In this document: positions 11,581 to 23,874 of the stretch, one piece after another
Layout of the letters: every line of letters begins with the position of its first letter
How positions within the stretch are numbered: the stretch's first letter is position 1
NCBI GenBank assembly: GCA_018907035.1
Contig: JACCIC010000178.1
Coordinates: 744,001 to 808,000 of the forward strand
Source of the DNA: Sycobia sp. Sy_11
Lineage: Eukaryota > Arthropoda > Insecta > Hymenoptera > Epichrysomallidae
Direction: 5' to 3'
Length of the DNA stretch: 64,000 nucleotides
The notes under the pieces: model-generated
What the model saw: the letters and a program-made list of their open reading frames with translations, nothing else
Told to the model about the DNA's origin: nothing
Database searches by the model: none
Program-made: the position numbers and the translations under genes

Positions 11581-11661
11581 GCTTAAGTATACATATCTCA
11601 GGGTTGAGATATTTTTTAATTAACTTGTAATAATTTATAATTACTTTTTAATTTTTATCGA

Positions 11662-11707
<46 letters not shown>

Positions 11708-12089
11708 ATAAGGTATTATTTTCAATTAAATGAAAATTTAATTAATCATTATTTTTAATTAATACAATAGCTTGTGTTGATGAATTACTTTGTCATACTA
11801 AAACTGTAATGATCAGATAAAGGAATCATGTATTTGAGTATATGGTCAATAACTGTATTACGGGCATCACGGTCCACGTTCGCGCAAATCGTATCATTGC
11901 GCTGGCAGCTGGTGTATTCTATCAATTCGTTCAACACTGTTTCCAAAATCGTGTAAAAAGTAGTGGCAACATCGCATTGTATACGATTTGATAGACAGCA
12001 TGCGAGTGTTTACGATTTTCTAAACGAATGAACCACAAATCCGAATAGTGTCGACCCAACCTCTCGACAACTGTCGTACAGCTGATCCG

Positions 12090-12148
<59 letters not shown>

Positions 12149-13151
12149 CAGGTATCAACATAACGATTACCTGATGAATGGAGATGGGTCTTGATACAAT
12201 TCTTGGTCATGTATTCTAATGGATTATTCTTTTCTCTCCTAAAATGTTAATTATCTCCATATTTAACTTTTTATGAATTAAAAATAATATCTAATTAAAA
12301 TTTTATTTCAATAATAAATGTAATTTAATGATTAATTAAATAAACATGTAAACAATAATTCAATAGAAATTATTAATTATTAATGGCAAATTAATATATA
12401 TATAATTTATATCAGTATATATTTCATTAAAAAAGTAGAGACAAACGGTTATATACAGACGAGACATGACGGGCAACCAAAATTCAAATAAGTTCAGTTA
12501 TTTTAAATTTCAATGTGCAAGTGATAGACAAAAACCTATAATTTAAGGTGCTATTTTTGAAGAAAAAAATTATTAAATAAATTCATCAACAATGTAAAGC
12601 TTCCCAAAAGACAATTTGCTTCATCTCTCCTTCCCCAGAGTGGGACACGAGGGTATGAAGTATTTATATTTATATAATAAGATTCTTATATGTAAAGAAA
12701 ATAAAAATAACGTAATAGTACAAACATATTAATTTATTACGTATTAATAATTAAACAAATCGTATAATACGTATGGCCTTCTTTATTTTTAATTTTAAAG
12801 GGTCATTTAAAGTATAAATAATTATAAAAATAATGATAAATTAGAGTTTTGAAGGGGGCGGTTTGATTGTTCGTAAGTGATAATATTAATATTAAAGATA
12901 TAATCTGATGTTAATGCAACAAAGATAACTATTATTTTAGTTGCAAGGTGTCCAATATGCAAAATAGTGAAAAATTAGAGTGGAAAGAATATATAATTTT
13001 TACTTTAAATGAAAAATATAAAATCACCATCTTCTGGGAAAGTAAGCAGAACAGTATGATTGTATATTTAATAGGATTGGTTTGTACATAGAGAGCAAGT
13101 ACAGCTTCTAAATATAATGGCATATTATATTCTACATTATAATTATTGAAA

Positions 13152-13202
<51 letters not shown>

Positions 13203-14266
13203 TTTACAAAAATATTTCTATATTATATATCGTGATATTTTTGGCGGGAATATATGTATAATTTTTGTATTTTGACATATTGACTTTATTTAATCTGACA
13301 TATTTATTCCAAAAAATTGCAATGTATGAAATACTAAAGAAAACTTCAGCCGTACAAGAATATATTTTAAAATAAAATTTTTATAATTACCTATTGAATA
13401 GATAGTAATGAAACTATTGAAAAGATACTTATTGAAAAAGATAGTAATTTCTAATATATAAGTGCTATTGTCAAATAGTGTTACTTCATTAAAAATTATT
13501 TTAATATTTGAATCTGTAACAGTTTTCTTACAAAAAGTTTCTATAAAAGCTGTTTATTATATAAATTGTATAAATTATACAAAGTGCCAATCACTGTATA
13601 ATGATGTGTAATATAAGAATAAATTTAAAAATTGCTTTATATAGATAACTATATATTTAAATATTTATAATATAATATATTAATTTAGGAGTTGTACTTA
13701 CTCCTTACACAAAATTCAGTACTATAAATACACAATCATACTCTTCTACATTCCAAAATAATGATGGTTTTATGATATTTTACATTTGAATTAAAAATTA
13801 TATATTCTTTTCACGTTACTTTTTCTTATCCGTTTTATATAATAGGAGTGCATATCGAAGTAATAACTCAAATGCATCAATTACACGTTGTGAATACTCA
13901 AGACTCTCATTTCCTCCTAAAATTATGAGTTTTAATCGTAGCTAAAAGACTATCCTGCAAAAAAATAAAAATGTTTGAAATTTTGGGAATTAAAGTGCTT
14001 TAGTTGTCATAAAAAACGATTATAAAAAATTTTTAGGATGTATATAAATATTAAATCTGCGTAGGCAATAATAACATTTTTGCCTACATAAATATTATAT
14101 ATACTTTAGGTTAGGAAAAGAACAAGTACTTTCCTATTATATTTTTATATATATTTATTGGCTCAAGCTCGTACATCTTGCACCTCCCTGTAATTTCAAA
14201 TTTCCGTATTACGTTACTATGTTTGCAATGTATTTGCATGCATGCATATATGCATGTGTGTATTTA

Positions 14267-14305
<39 letters not shown>

Positions 14306-14815
14306 CTGCACCAGGCTTCATAGTTCTTTATTTGATTTGTACAGCATTGAATATTTTCTTCAGCGCCACCTATTCAAAAAATCAGAAATTAAAGTTCTCA
14401 CTTTTTTATCTACAAAATTGACAACTTGCATCATAACGATAATAAAATCTTATATTTCGTTTTACTCCCTCAATTCTATGAATAGAAAGATGAAACAAAG
14501 TTCATTCGATTCATTATTCAATTCTACATCCGGGGCTATCCAAGTTTGATCTGTACTATACGTATAAAATTTATAATATTTGTTGTTATTTAATGTTACT
14601 GCAGAGCGGCGATGTCTATAGTGCAGACGACAGTTAGATAAATATTTTCTTATTTTTTTAAAGTAACTTTGAAACATATTATGAAAGCAGTAAGGGATAC
14701 CCCCAATTGTAGAATTTTTCAAAGATTCGTATAAAATTTGTTTCAACATTGTAAAACGTAAAATGAGGACGCAAAACGAAATCTACGATTTACACATTTT
14801 CATTTCCGTTTTATT
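11531..14815. other. AT-rich spacer with microsatellites, no gene seen
   Basis: TA tracts lie at 11,547-11,579, 11,668-11,703, 12,093-12,145, 13,156-13,199 and 14,273-14,296. The segment 11,870-12,090 is less AT-rich and may be an unrecognised repeat unit. The open frames at 12,932-13,156 and 14,178-14,749 have no motifs I recognise and are treated as chance. Confidence 0.4.
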
Positions 14816-14855
14816 AGTTCATCGTGGCGCTGGGATCGCGGTATGGAGCACTCTT
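14816..14855 (-). repeat. Inverted partner of the 40-bp segment at 7597-7636
   Basis: Read as reverse complement this matches 7597-7636. Here it sits on the inner side of the right arm, 105 bases before the mariner, whereas on the left it sits on the outer side of the arm. Confidence 0.85.
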
Positions 14856-14960
14856 CAGTACGGTTCTGTCAAATTATGGATTACCATATCAATTTTAGAT
14901 TAAAAATACAGATTTATAAGATAAAATTAAAAAAAAAAATAATACAATAAAAATGTATTA

Positions 14961-16240
14961 GGTATGTGAATAAGTCTTTCCCGTTTTTTTCCAAATTTTG
15001 AGCCTTTATTGTGAAAAAATGGTTACAAATGAATTATTGAAAGTATTGGCCATCGCTAGCTACAACTTTTTCCCATCTTTCTGGCAACATACGAATCCCG
15101 TTGCGAAAAAATTCGACCGGTTTGGCCTCTATCCAGTCATCCACCCATTTTTTGGCTTCTTCGTAGGAATGGAAGTGCTGGTCAGCCAGGCCATGCGTCA
15201 TCGATCTGAAGAGATGGTAATCAGACGGAGCAACGTCTGGACTATACGGCGGCTGGGGTAGGACTTCCCATTTGAGCGTTTCTAAGTATGTTTTCACCGG
15301 CGGTGCAACATGTGGGCGAGCATTGTCATGTTGCAAAATAACTTTGTCGTGCCTGTCGGAGTATTGTGGCCGTTTTTCTCGCAGTGCGCGGCTCAAACGC
15401 ATCAATTGTCGTCGATAGACCTCGCCTGTGATCCTTTCATTCGGTTTCAGAAGCTCATAGTAAACCACACCTAGCTGGTCCCACCATATACAGAGCATGA
15501 GCTTGGCGCCATGAATTTTTGGCTTGGCCGTCGATGATGATGCATGGCCGGGTAGTCCCCATGATTTTCTTCGCTTCGGATTATCGTAACGTATCCACTT
15601 TTCATCGCCAGTCACGATACGATGCAGAAAACCCTTTCTTTTATGTCGCTGAAGCAGCTGTTCGCAAGTGAAAAAACGCCGTTCGACGTCTCTCAGCTTC
15701 AGTTCGTACGGCACCCAATTTCCTTGCTTTTGGATCATTCCCATGGCTTTCAAACGCTTGGAAATGGTTGTTCGGTCAACTCCCAATGCTTCAGCAAGTT
15801 CTTCTTGCGTTTGACAAGAATCTTCATCAAGCAAAGTCGCCAATTCTCGATCTTCAAAGATTTGCGGCCGCCCGGAACGCTCCTTGTCTTCCACGTCGAA
15901 ATCACCGCTTTTGAAGCGTCGAATCCATCCGCGAACACTTGAATCATCGACACAACCTTCTCCATAAGCCTCCTGAAGCAATCGATGCGTCTCGGCAGCA
16001 GATTTCTTCAAATTGAACCAATAAAGTGAAACTTCCCGCAAATGACGTCGACTCGGCTCAAATTTCGACATTTTCACGATATCAAAAATTTATGATGCGA
16101 AAAAATTTTAACTAATGTGTTAGTATGGAATTGTTGACATATGAATAAGCTTTGATTATGACATATGTAACCATTGAATACTCGCACAGTATTGGTGGCG
16201 CCATCTCTTACAAAAAACGGGAAAGACTTATTCACACTCC
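14961..16240 (-). mobile_element. Complete mariner element, 1280 bp with TIRs and TA duplication
   Basis: The ends are terminal inverted repeats of about 30 bp (GGTATGTGAATAAGTCTTTC at the low end and the complement of GGAGTGTGAATAAGTCTTTC at the high end). They are flanked by TA at 14,959-14,960 and 16,241-16,242, the standard mariner target duplication. The length of 1.28 kb is normal for the family. It contains one uninterrupted transposase frame on the minus strand. Confidence 0.96.
15034..16077 (-). CDS. Intact mariner transposase, 347 aa
   Basis: This encodes a Tc1/mariner transposase that binds the terminal repeats and moves the element by cut and paste. The N-terminal part (residues about 1-115) contains two helix-turn-helix regions, including QEELAEALGVDRTTISKRLK. 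A WVPYEL linker motif lies at 121-126 where the family has WVPHEL. The catalytic triad is complete and spaced as D,D34D: D158 in VTGDEKW, D251 in ILQHDNARPH and D286 in PSDYHLF, which follows YSPDVA. Length and motifs match the mauritiana-type mariners known in ants and flies. The frame is unbroken, so the element may be young and could be active. Tyr for His in WVPHEL is the only obvious departure from consensus. Confidence 0.97.
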   Translation of the reverse strand: MKMSKFEPSRRHLREVSLYWFNLKKSAAETHRLLQEAYGEGCVDDSSVRGWIRRFKSGDFDVEDKERSGRPQIFEDRELATLLDEDSCQTQEELAEALGVDRTTISKRLKAMGMIQKQGNWVPYELKLRDVERRFFTCEQLLQRHKRKGFLHRIVTGDEKWIRYDNPKRRKSWGLPGHASSSTAKPKIHGAKLMLCIWWDQLGVVYYELLKPNERITGEVYRRQLMRLSRALREKRPQYSDRHDKVILQHDNARPHVAPPVKTYLETLKWEVLPQPPYSPDVAPSDYHLFRSMTHGLADQHFHSYEEAKKWVDDWIEAKPVEFFRNGIRMLPERWEKVVASDGQYFQ

Positions 16241-17639
16241 TAATAATTGTAAAGAAAAAAGTGCACGGCAATCCTGACAAATTCAAATTTATTTAGATAA
16301 TACGCAAAACTATAAAAATTTAATATTTTTATTTACTACTTTCATATTATAGCATTGCAATAACAAAACTAATATTTTATACATAAAGCCAATAAAATGA
16401 AAATATTGAATTTCTTTATATCTAAAAATTATACGTGTAAAGAATGTCAACTTGGTTTTCTATAAAATGACGAAGAAAAATTCCTTAGATTACATTCCTG
16501 GTACTAAAAAATAATTCCAAATTTAAGTGTAGAAAAAAGAAGTTATAATGGCTGATTTATTGCGCAAGAATAGATTAAAAGTAAAATTTCACAGGAATAC
16601 TAAAAAATTAGAAACAAATCAAAGAATGACCAACAAAAGCTGAAAAAATACTTTCAAAACTTTCAGAACAGAATCGAAAATTAGCGTTATACATCACCTC
16701 GTAGGCATCTAATAATTTTGAGTAGGCTGAAATCTAGTCACTACGAACTAAAAATAATTGAACTATTATGGTTATAAAATAGACAAATCTTAGAATGAAA
16801 AATTTCAACATTGTTATAGTAAAATTAAGAAAAAGGTATAAGCTAGGTCCTTTTATTTCTGTCTAGTAAATAATAATTTTATTTCAAATGCAAGTTTTAA
16901 TTACTATACTGCAAGAAATTAATATTTATAGAATAATAATTTATTATGTTATTTGTTTAATAAAAAATAATTTAATAGAATACATAAACTAACAGTTTGA
17001 AAGAATTATAAAATAATAAAGTCTATTGTGTATTGGATTTTGTCATCCCAAAAATTAAGTATAATAATTAATTTTACAATTGTTGACCTTAAACAGACAA
17101 TTTTGTATATCTAAATTTTCGAAAAAAAAAATTAATTTGAAAATATTATTCGCTGTTATCTTTATACTTATTTCAATATTCATAATTAAGAGACCCCATT
17201 CTATTCATTAATGAAATAATTAATATCATTTAATTTTTTATCATTTTTTTTGTAACATTCCATAAACCAAAGTTTCGTATAAAATTGTGTAAATAATTGG
17301 CAAACAAGTTTTGATATAAACTCAATATGAAGTTACTATATATATATATTAATCGTTTGCGACCCCCACGGCCCTTGACATTTTTGAGTAAGTAATTTGG
17401 TTAGAAATTAGGAGTATGGAGATTATATATGTTAATGTGTGTGTAGATACGCATACATATATGCGTATTTCAATCAAACGCTGGATGTCGAGCTGATGTT
17501 TCTTTATTAGTGCTCGTCTCCTAGTATCCTTATCTTCTACACTTAAATATACTATATATATATGCATGCATAAATTAATAAATATTTCCATCAGTGTTAC
17601 AGTCCAATATAAATTAAAATTAATACACATATATATGCA

Positions 17640-17676
<37 letters not shown>

Positions 17677-17692
17677 GTTTGTAGCTGTGTAA

Positions 17693-17730
<38 letters not shown>

Positions 17731-17983
17731 AACTTCTTGTGACAAATGATCAACTACTCCACTACTTATTTCATAAGAATATTATAAAATATAAATTTTG
17801 TATGGATCATTTATAATTTACATATTTAATTTGGGCTACTACGGCCCTGATTAATACTAGAACAATCGATAAAACAGAACAGCATTTGTTGTACACTTCA
17901 AGTTCCGTAAACTTCCACAGTATATTCAAAATCAGGCGCTTCAATCGATTTTAACTTCCGCCAGAGGTATGGAGCACTCTTAA
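15570..17983 (-). repeat. Right arm of large inverted duplication (2.41 kb)
   Basis: This is the inverted partner of 7637-10,090. It carries the 5' half of the intact mariner, a shorter TA tract (17,697-17,727) and a CT/GA tract at about 17,643-17,672. The outer end is the motif GGTATGGAGCACTCTT at about 17,967, beyond which the two flanks differ. The few differences between arms are mostly repeat-length changes, indicating a recent duplication or ongoing gene conversion. Confidence 0.93.
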
Positions 17984-19638
17984 AGCCTAAACTAAAGTGA
18001 ATGTGTTGTCTTTCTCTTACAAGCGAGGATAGTCCAGGCGAATTAGGGTTTTGATTCAACAATTTCTCCAACGCCTATTTTTTTGCATTAAATGATAGAT
18101 GAGGATGTGTAGAATAAGACCCTAAATTGTCGGGATCGTACCCCATCGGCGACGTATTTATTTATTGCAAAAAAGCAAAAATAAAAGCTCTTTTTTTACT
18201 TTTTCTTTAATAGTTTAAATAATATTGCTCTAATCGAAAAATGTTTCGTATAAAAGTTGTGCAGGAGATAATTCTGAACAAAAGTACGCACATGAAAAAC
18301 TCAAAAAGTGGATTTTTCTATTGTTAAATAAACAATGAAAATAGAAAATTTTTCGATATTCAAAGAGCTATACAATTTGTTTAAACAATGGAAATTCAGT
18401 AATAATGGCGCAAGTATATGTTTTTTCATCTACTTATATTATGATTCAAATTACAAAGTGTACTTTCAAAATGGCGACCAGTTGCAAAATTATTTATATT
18501 GCAAATTAACCATTGCGAAGTTCGTCAACGGCTGGGAATTTTTTAATGCAGTAAAATTCAATCATTAGAGGATATTAATAGTAATCAAAGCTGAAAAGAC
18601 TAGATTTTTAAATTAAATTTTTATATTGTTTAAAGTGAAAAACGCCGTTGCTAGGGTCGATATCTCGGAAGTTTTTAATGCTAGAACATTGAAACAAAAT
18701 GTATTTTATTACGCTTAAAAAAATAAAAATTTGGAACCCTTGCACATTTTCATACGACCAACAGAATTTGAGAAAATTTTTATTTAAACTATTATTTATT
18801 ACTTGTTATTTAATTAACATTTTAACTTGAAATTTGGCAAGGTGCAAGTATAAAAGTTAATCTATCTTTACATTTATTAATACATTCTAAATTATTAGTA
18901 ATTGTGTTGAAATGTAACATTTTTTAAAAAGTTTTTACGTGTGGCATCAGCGACGGATGGCGGCAGCTTATCTCTCCTCGCGCAGACATCGCGGCGCCGC
19001 CTACTGAGCATGCGCACATTCGCGCACTGCATCACAGACAGCTCCAACTACGTCGCTCTCGATCTTAGTTGTAAAATAGAATATCTTTACTATAAAAGCA
19101 ACTATTTTGATGATTTTTTTTTAATTTAACTTTATTTTTTCTAACCTTCATAGTGCTCTTGGTTCTAATACGGTAATTTTATTATATCCAATGTATAATA
19201 ACATTAATTAATTCTTTTCAATTTTATATTGGTTTATTTAATAATTTAAAATTACTTTTACTTTATTTTTTGTCTTTATCTTATAATATTAACGTAATTC
19301 AATATTAGTTTTCCTCCTTTCTGATAATCAATTTTTATTATTGATGCATATTTACACTGTAAATAGTATACTTTTTTTTTAATTTGGGCTAATGTTCATT
19401 AAGTCAATAGATAGATAAATAAATATATAAGACATTAAAGTTGTTCAAGTAAAATGTTTCCTAACCAAGCTTCAAAATACGATCGTATCATTATTGTGAG
19501 TGCCACATAAATTTATTTATACTATGGTTAAGAGAGTTCAAACTGATATAATTAAATCAAAAGTAAATTAGTTTAATATAAAATTTAGATTAAGTATTTA
19601 TTATTAAATTTAGGTTATTAAATTTAGGGGGTACAAAA
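17984..19638. other. Unannotated spacer
   Basis: No gene is recognised. The block 18,940-19,070 is conspicuously GC-rich compared with its surroundings (GATGGCGGCAGC, CGCGGCGCCGCC, GAGCATGCGCAC). It may be a fragment of an LTR or a promoter. The rest is AT-rich. Confidence 0.4.
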
Positions 19639-22438
19639 TTAGACGGGGGCACTACTGCCAAATCCAAGAGAGCTGAGATGGCTGGTTTGTTTTCGGCGGT
19701 ATCCTGTATCGTCGCCTGTGCCTGTAGTAGTGTCAAATCCAGGCCTGTATTCTAGGTGGCAGTCGTCTGAGTATGTGGGTAATTGAGCTGTTGGACGTGG
19801 TAAAGGCAGAATGTGGCTGGGGTCGTCCCGGACTTTCTCGACACCAGAGGTTACCCCGTGCTGTTGATACTTGGTGGGAATTATCATTTTTTCATCCATC
19901 TCTTGGTGACGTCGGCTCGGAGATGTTTGGCGGCCTTTCCACTTGCCTGTTTTTTGTGTGGCCACCGATTGCATAAATGCGCAGCGGTCACCGTGGTAAA
20001 GGTGAACCTCGCCTTCTTCCGGAGTGTTGACGTATACTATTGGTTCAGCACGAATAATTGTAGCCGGCTATGGCTTTGGTGGCCTCTAATGGATCCGGGG
20101 ACCCGGACGGTAAAGGAGAGGGTTAATGGAATGTATTTGTCGTCCTGACGTATACGGAATAGCGTCCGCTGGTGACCGATGGACGACAATTTTCCTGCGG
20201 GATGGCTCTAATGGACCTGTCTTGTGCGAATCGTCGCTGTCCGAGTTATTGTCCACCGCAATCCTGTCTCCCAAATCGTCCTAGGTTCTAGGTAGAGAGT
20301 GTAGATAAGATCTGCCTCCTTCGGCTTCTTTAGGTTGGAGCGTCTCAACCGCTAGAATGGTTTGGTAGGGGGTGGGTGAGAGGGTTTTTCTTGCTTCTGA
20401 GTATCTGACGAGAGATTACTAGTATTCAGAAGAGATAAAGCGAATGAACTTTTGTCGACCGGAATAAAACCGTCGGTCGCTCCTCGTCGGTGGTGATTTT
20501 TTGTGTCGAATCGGGACTAAATTCGATAAGATTCCCTTAAGTGCAAACCTCCTCTACCTGATCTATGGCCTTTAGCATTTTGGCCATTGATATTTGATCT
20601 GGTAACGGGCTAGTTCCGGCCAGATGTTCCGTTGCGCGCGTTTCTTGTATCTCCTTGTAATCGGAGATGATATGACCTGAGGACGTCCTCTATGGACCGA
20701 CGTAGTCCTCGGCCTCGTCTTACTCCTTGGAACATTGTGGATGGTACCTGTAGGAAAAGATGATGGTTCCTTAGGAGGGTGTTGCGTTTCATATCAGAAT
20801 TGTGTAGTTTTGTTTGCCGCCCACCGATCACATCCTCCAATTCATAAATAACAGGAGAAATTCTCTTTATAACCCGACATGGGGCTATGTATTTCGGTGC
20901 TAGCTTGGCCGAAAAATTGTCGTAACCGCATGATAATACATGACCTCGTCGACATACCAAGTCGTCGGTGCTGAAAATTTCCTGTCTTCTGTTTTTATTG
21001 CAATAGTGAGTCTGCTTATTGCTGATCTTAGTCAGATTTTTCTTGACTAGGGAGTAGATGGCTGGTAACCGTTTCATGCGGTTCAACCAGTCTTCTTGTG
21101 TCGTGGATCTTATATTTACATTCTTTTCGCGTGTACTGCGATACGTAGGTCCTTCTCTTGGATTATGTACAAAGTTAAGGAAAGCAGGCGATACCTGCTT
21201 ACTCGCATGTACCGATGTATTTGCGGCAAAGGCAAATTCTTGAAAGTGAGGTCCCAGTCTTGGTGGTTTTCTCCGATGAATATGGAGATCATCGATTTGA
21301 TGGCTCTGTTAACTCTCTCCAATGGATTCGCCTGGGCGTGATACGGAGCGATGAATTGCTGAATCACGCCCAGCTTTTCAAGTTTGTCTTTAACGAATTT
21401 GTTCGCAAATTCGGTACCATTTTCGGTTATTAGAAATTTCGGACAGCCCTATTTGAATATTATGAGTTCTAGGGCTTTGACGATGTTTTATCCTGTGACC
21501 TTACGCAATGATTTCACCTCTATGTATTTGGTGAAAAGATCTTCAAAAATCAGCAAATATTTATGTTGCTCTTTGCTCGGGGGAAAGGGTTCCATAATGT
21601 CGGCTGCCCCGCTTCTCCAGGGGCTTTCGATATTTCGTTGTGTCATTAGTCGAGCTGGTGATCGCTGTGATACTTTATGGAGTTGGCACTCCGTGCAGTG
21701 TTTGACGTAGGTGTACACGTCTTTTCTCATGCCAGGTCAGTAATAATTTCGGTTGACGTTGTTGAAGATCTTCTCAACACCGAAGTGGCCTACTGTGGGT
21801 GTATTATGGCACTTGAAGAGGACTCTTTCTCGGTCTTTCGACGAGATCACCATTTTCCATGGTTCTAACTCTATGTCGAGGGCTGATGTTATCGTAGTTT
21901 TACGTCGTTGCGGTCGAGTGCAGACGATGTCATTATCTGCGTTTTCGTTAATTTTACGTCGTTGCTGACGACTGCTATCGTCCTCTTCGACGGTATCGGT
22001 AGTTTTACGTCGTTCCGGGCGATTGCAGATGATGTTATCCTTTGCGTTTTCAGTAGTTTTACGTCTTTCTGAACGAATCTCTTCTGTTATTATCGTAGTT
22101 TCACGTCGTTGCGAACGAATCTGCTCATCTTAAGCTTCCGTAGTTTTACGTCGTTGCGAACGAGTGCGCTCGTCTTGAGCTTCCGTAGTTTTACGGCGTT
22201 GCCGTCGTTCCTGTATATCATGTTGCCCATGACCTTCCGGTCTGGGTTCCACTCTGGTCGGGCTTTAATGTCTTGTATACTTTTGCTGTACCAAGACTCA
22301 TGCTCAGTTGTGACGAGCGTGGCTGTTGATGTAATGTCGTTAATAGATGTACGTGATAAGGCATTGGGAATCTTATGCAGTGCGCCTTTTCAGTGTACGA
22401 CTACCATGTTATATGCCTGCAAGGCAGTCTCCAACGCG
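19639..22438 (-). pseudogene. Gypsy A: pol remnant (RNase H end, Arg-rich linker, integrase)
   Basis: On the minus strand the pol part opens near 22,430 with the end of an RNase H domain (KIPNALSRTS). An Arg-rich repeated linker follows (22,215-21,880), then an integrase zinc-binding region (H-H at about 21,790-21,820, then HCTECQ at about 21,690) and a catalytic core with DIMEPFP. The core continues with ITENGTEF, where the family has TDNGTEF, so the second acidic residue is Glu in place of Asp, and NPLERVNR. A long C-terminal region (21,086 down to 19,639) has an integrase-end domain and a charged tail of unknown role. Several frame changes and stops occur. Reverse transcriptase and protease are absent. 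The element is dead. Confidence 0.85.
21880..22215 (-). repeat. Tandem coding repeat, Arg/Thr/Glu-rich, in Gypsy A pol
   Basis: The plus strand shows GTAGTTTTACGTCGTTGCG or close variants about seven times at 54-66 base spacing. Read on the minus strand each unit gives a QRRKTTE core followed by a variable acidic stretch such as AQDERTRS or NADNDIVCTRP. The units keep the reading frame, so this was a repeated protein segment between RNase H and integrase rather than a random satellite. Confidence 0.8.
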
Positions 22439-23569
22439 CTAAGCAACCTGCGGGGTTCTTGTCGCGAACTTGGTTCGGTCATGTGGGGATAAGCTTCGTC
22501 GTCGAGGGCTGTACTCTCGTTTTGTCGTGTTTCCTCTTTGGCTTGACTTCGTCTCTTTTTCAGTATACCTTGCTACCGTCGGCGTCGCTGGTTTTTCCAC
22601 TGTCACCTGTTTTGACGTATTCTTTGTTTTATTGTCGTCAAGCGCCGCTAGCCCTGATTTTCTGCTGACTAGTCCAGATAAGAGGCAAGCTGCTGTGATC
22701 ACCATGCAGCTTTAGCTGACGGAGGCTCTTTATAGCGATGCTTTCACTCTCTTTTCAATTCGTTCTGCTACCCGATCGACTGCAGCTCGTCTATGGTATT
22801 AAAATCCTTTCTATCTATTTTATCGATAAATTCAGGATATAAATTCCTTTAGATACCGTCTAACTGACTTTCTAGAGGAAGTGGCGGAGATATCTTGTCT
22901 AACAATATCCGCATCCCTGGAGGTACGATCCAATGGGTTCATTGGATCCCTGTGTACGTTCTCTTAGTTCCTCCTTTAGTCGCAGTGTATAATACACAAG
23001 TTTAAATTGACGTCATAAGGCTGCTCTTAGGTCGTCTCTGGTGCGCCACGTATTATGTATGGTTCTTGCCCATATTTTCGCTCCTCCGCTGAGTATACCT
23101 GGAATGATTTTCAGTATTTCTATTGCAGGAATGTCGAGGCTTCTCATTGTCTCTTCTAGCCTCTCAATGAAGTCGTCCACGTCCTTTAGTGGAGTTCCTG
23201 AATACTGAAATTTCCATTCCCGCAGCAGCTGTCCTGCTTTCGTCTCCTTCAGGTACATATTATCAAGTGATTGGTTGCGCGTGTCTGTGTGCGCGTCATG
23301 GTGGGTGGTATTGAGGTGTGCGGAGGCACCGTCGGTGACGTCTGCTGCGTGCTGGCGTTAGTCATAGCAGCGTAGTGTTGCATCACCGTCGCTGGGAAAT
23401 ATCCCATTGCGGATATGTGATTATTACCTCCTACGTCTGTGCTGTGCGCGGGCGAAGTAGGCCATTGCCCCATCGGGTAACCAGGCCATGACATAGTACC
23501 AGGGAACTCGAGCCAAAGGGTCATTGCTGTGGCCACGTTAAGGGGTATGTCTTGATTTGTCATCATCAC
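22439..23569 (-). pseudogene. Gypsy A: gag remnant
   Basis: Frames 23,569-23,249, 23,258-23,013 and 22,705-22,439 on the minus strand together resemble the Gag of Ty3/Gypsy elements. There is a Pro/Thr/Met-rich N-terminal section, then a core with WKFQYSGTPLKDVDDFIERLE and WARTIHNTWRTRDDLRAA as in the retrotransposon gag domain, and a basic Ser/Arg tail. No CCHC knuckle is visible. It runs straight into the RNase H end at about 22,440, so protease and reverse transcriptase have been deleted. Frameshifts break the frame at about 23,250 and between 23,010 and 22,700. Confidence 0.75.
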
Positions 23570-23874
23570 GTTATTCAGTCTTTACATTTTGATCCTCTTT
23601 TTAACTTTTGATTATTATACTCTTGGTATAATGGTTATTTATCTTGAGAAGTGGTGAGCATATAGCACAGGTAGTGTGTGCTCAATAGGGCCAATTTATA
23701 GTGCTAATATTTTTCTCAAAAATCGTTAATTTTCATTTAATCTCTCTGTAAAAAATCTGCACCATTACTGTATATATTTTTGACTTAGTGCACTTTACAA
23801 AATGTAAAAATTCCTATTCTTTGGGCTAATTTTGCTTGTAACACATTTTGTTCAAGCCAGTAGCGTCCAGCTGT

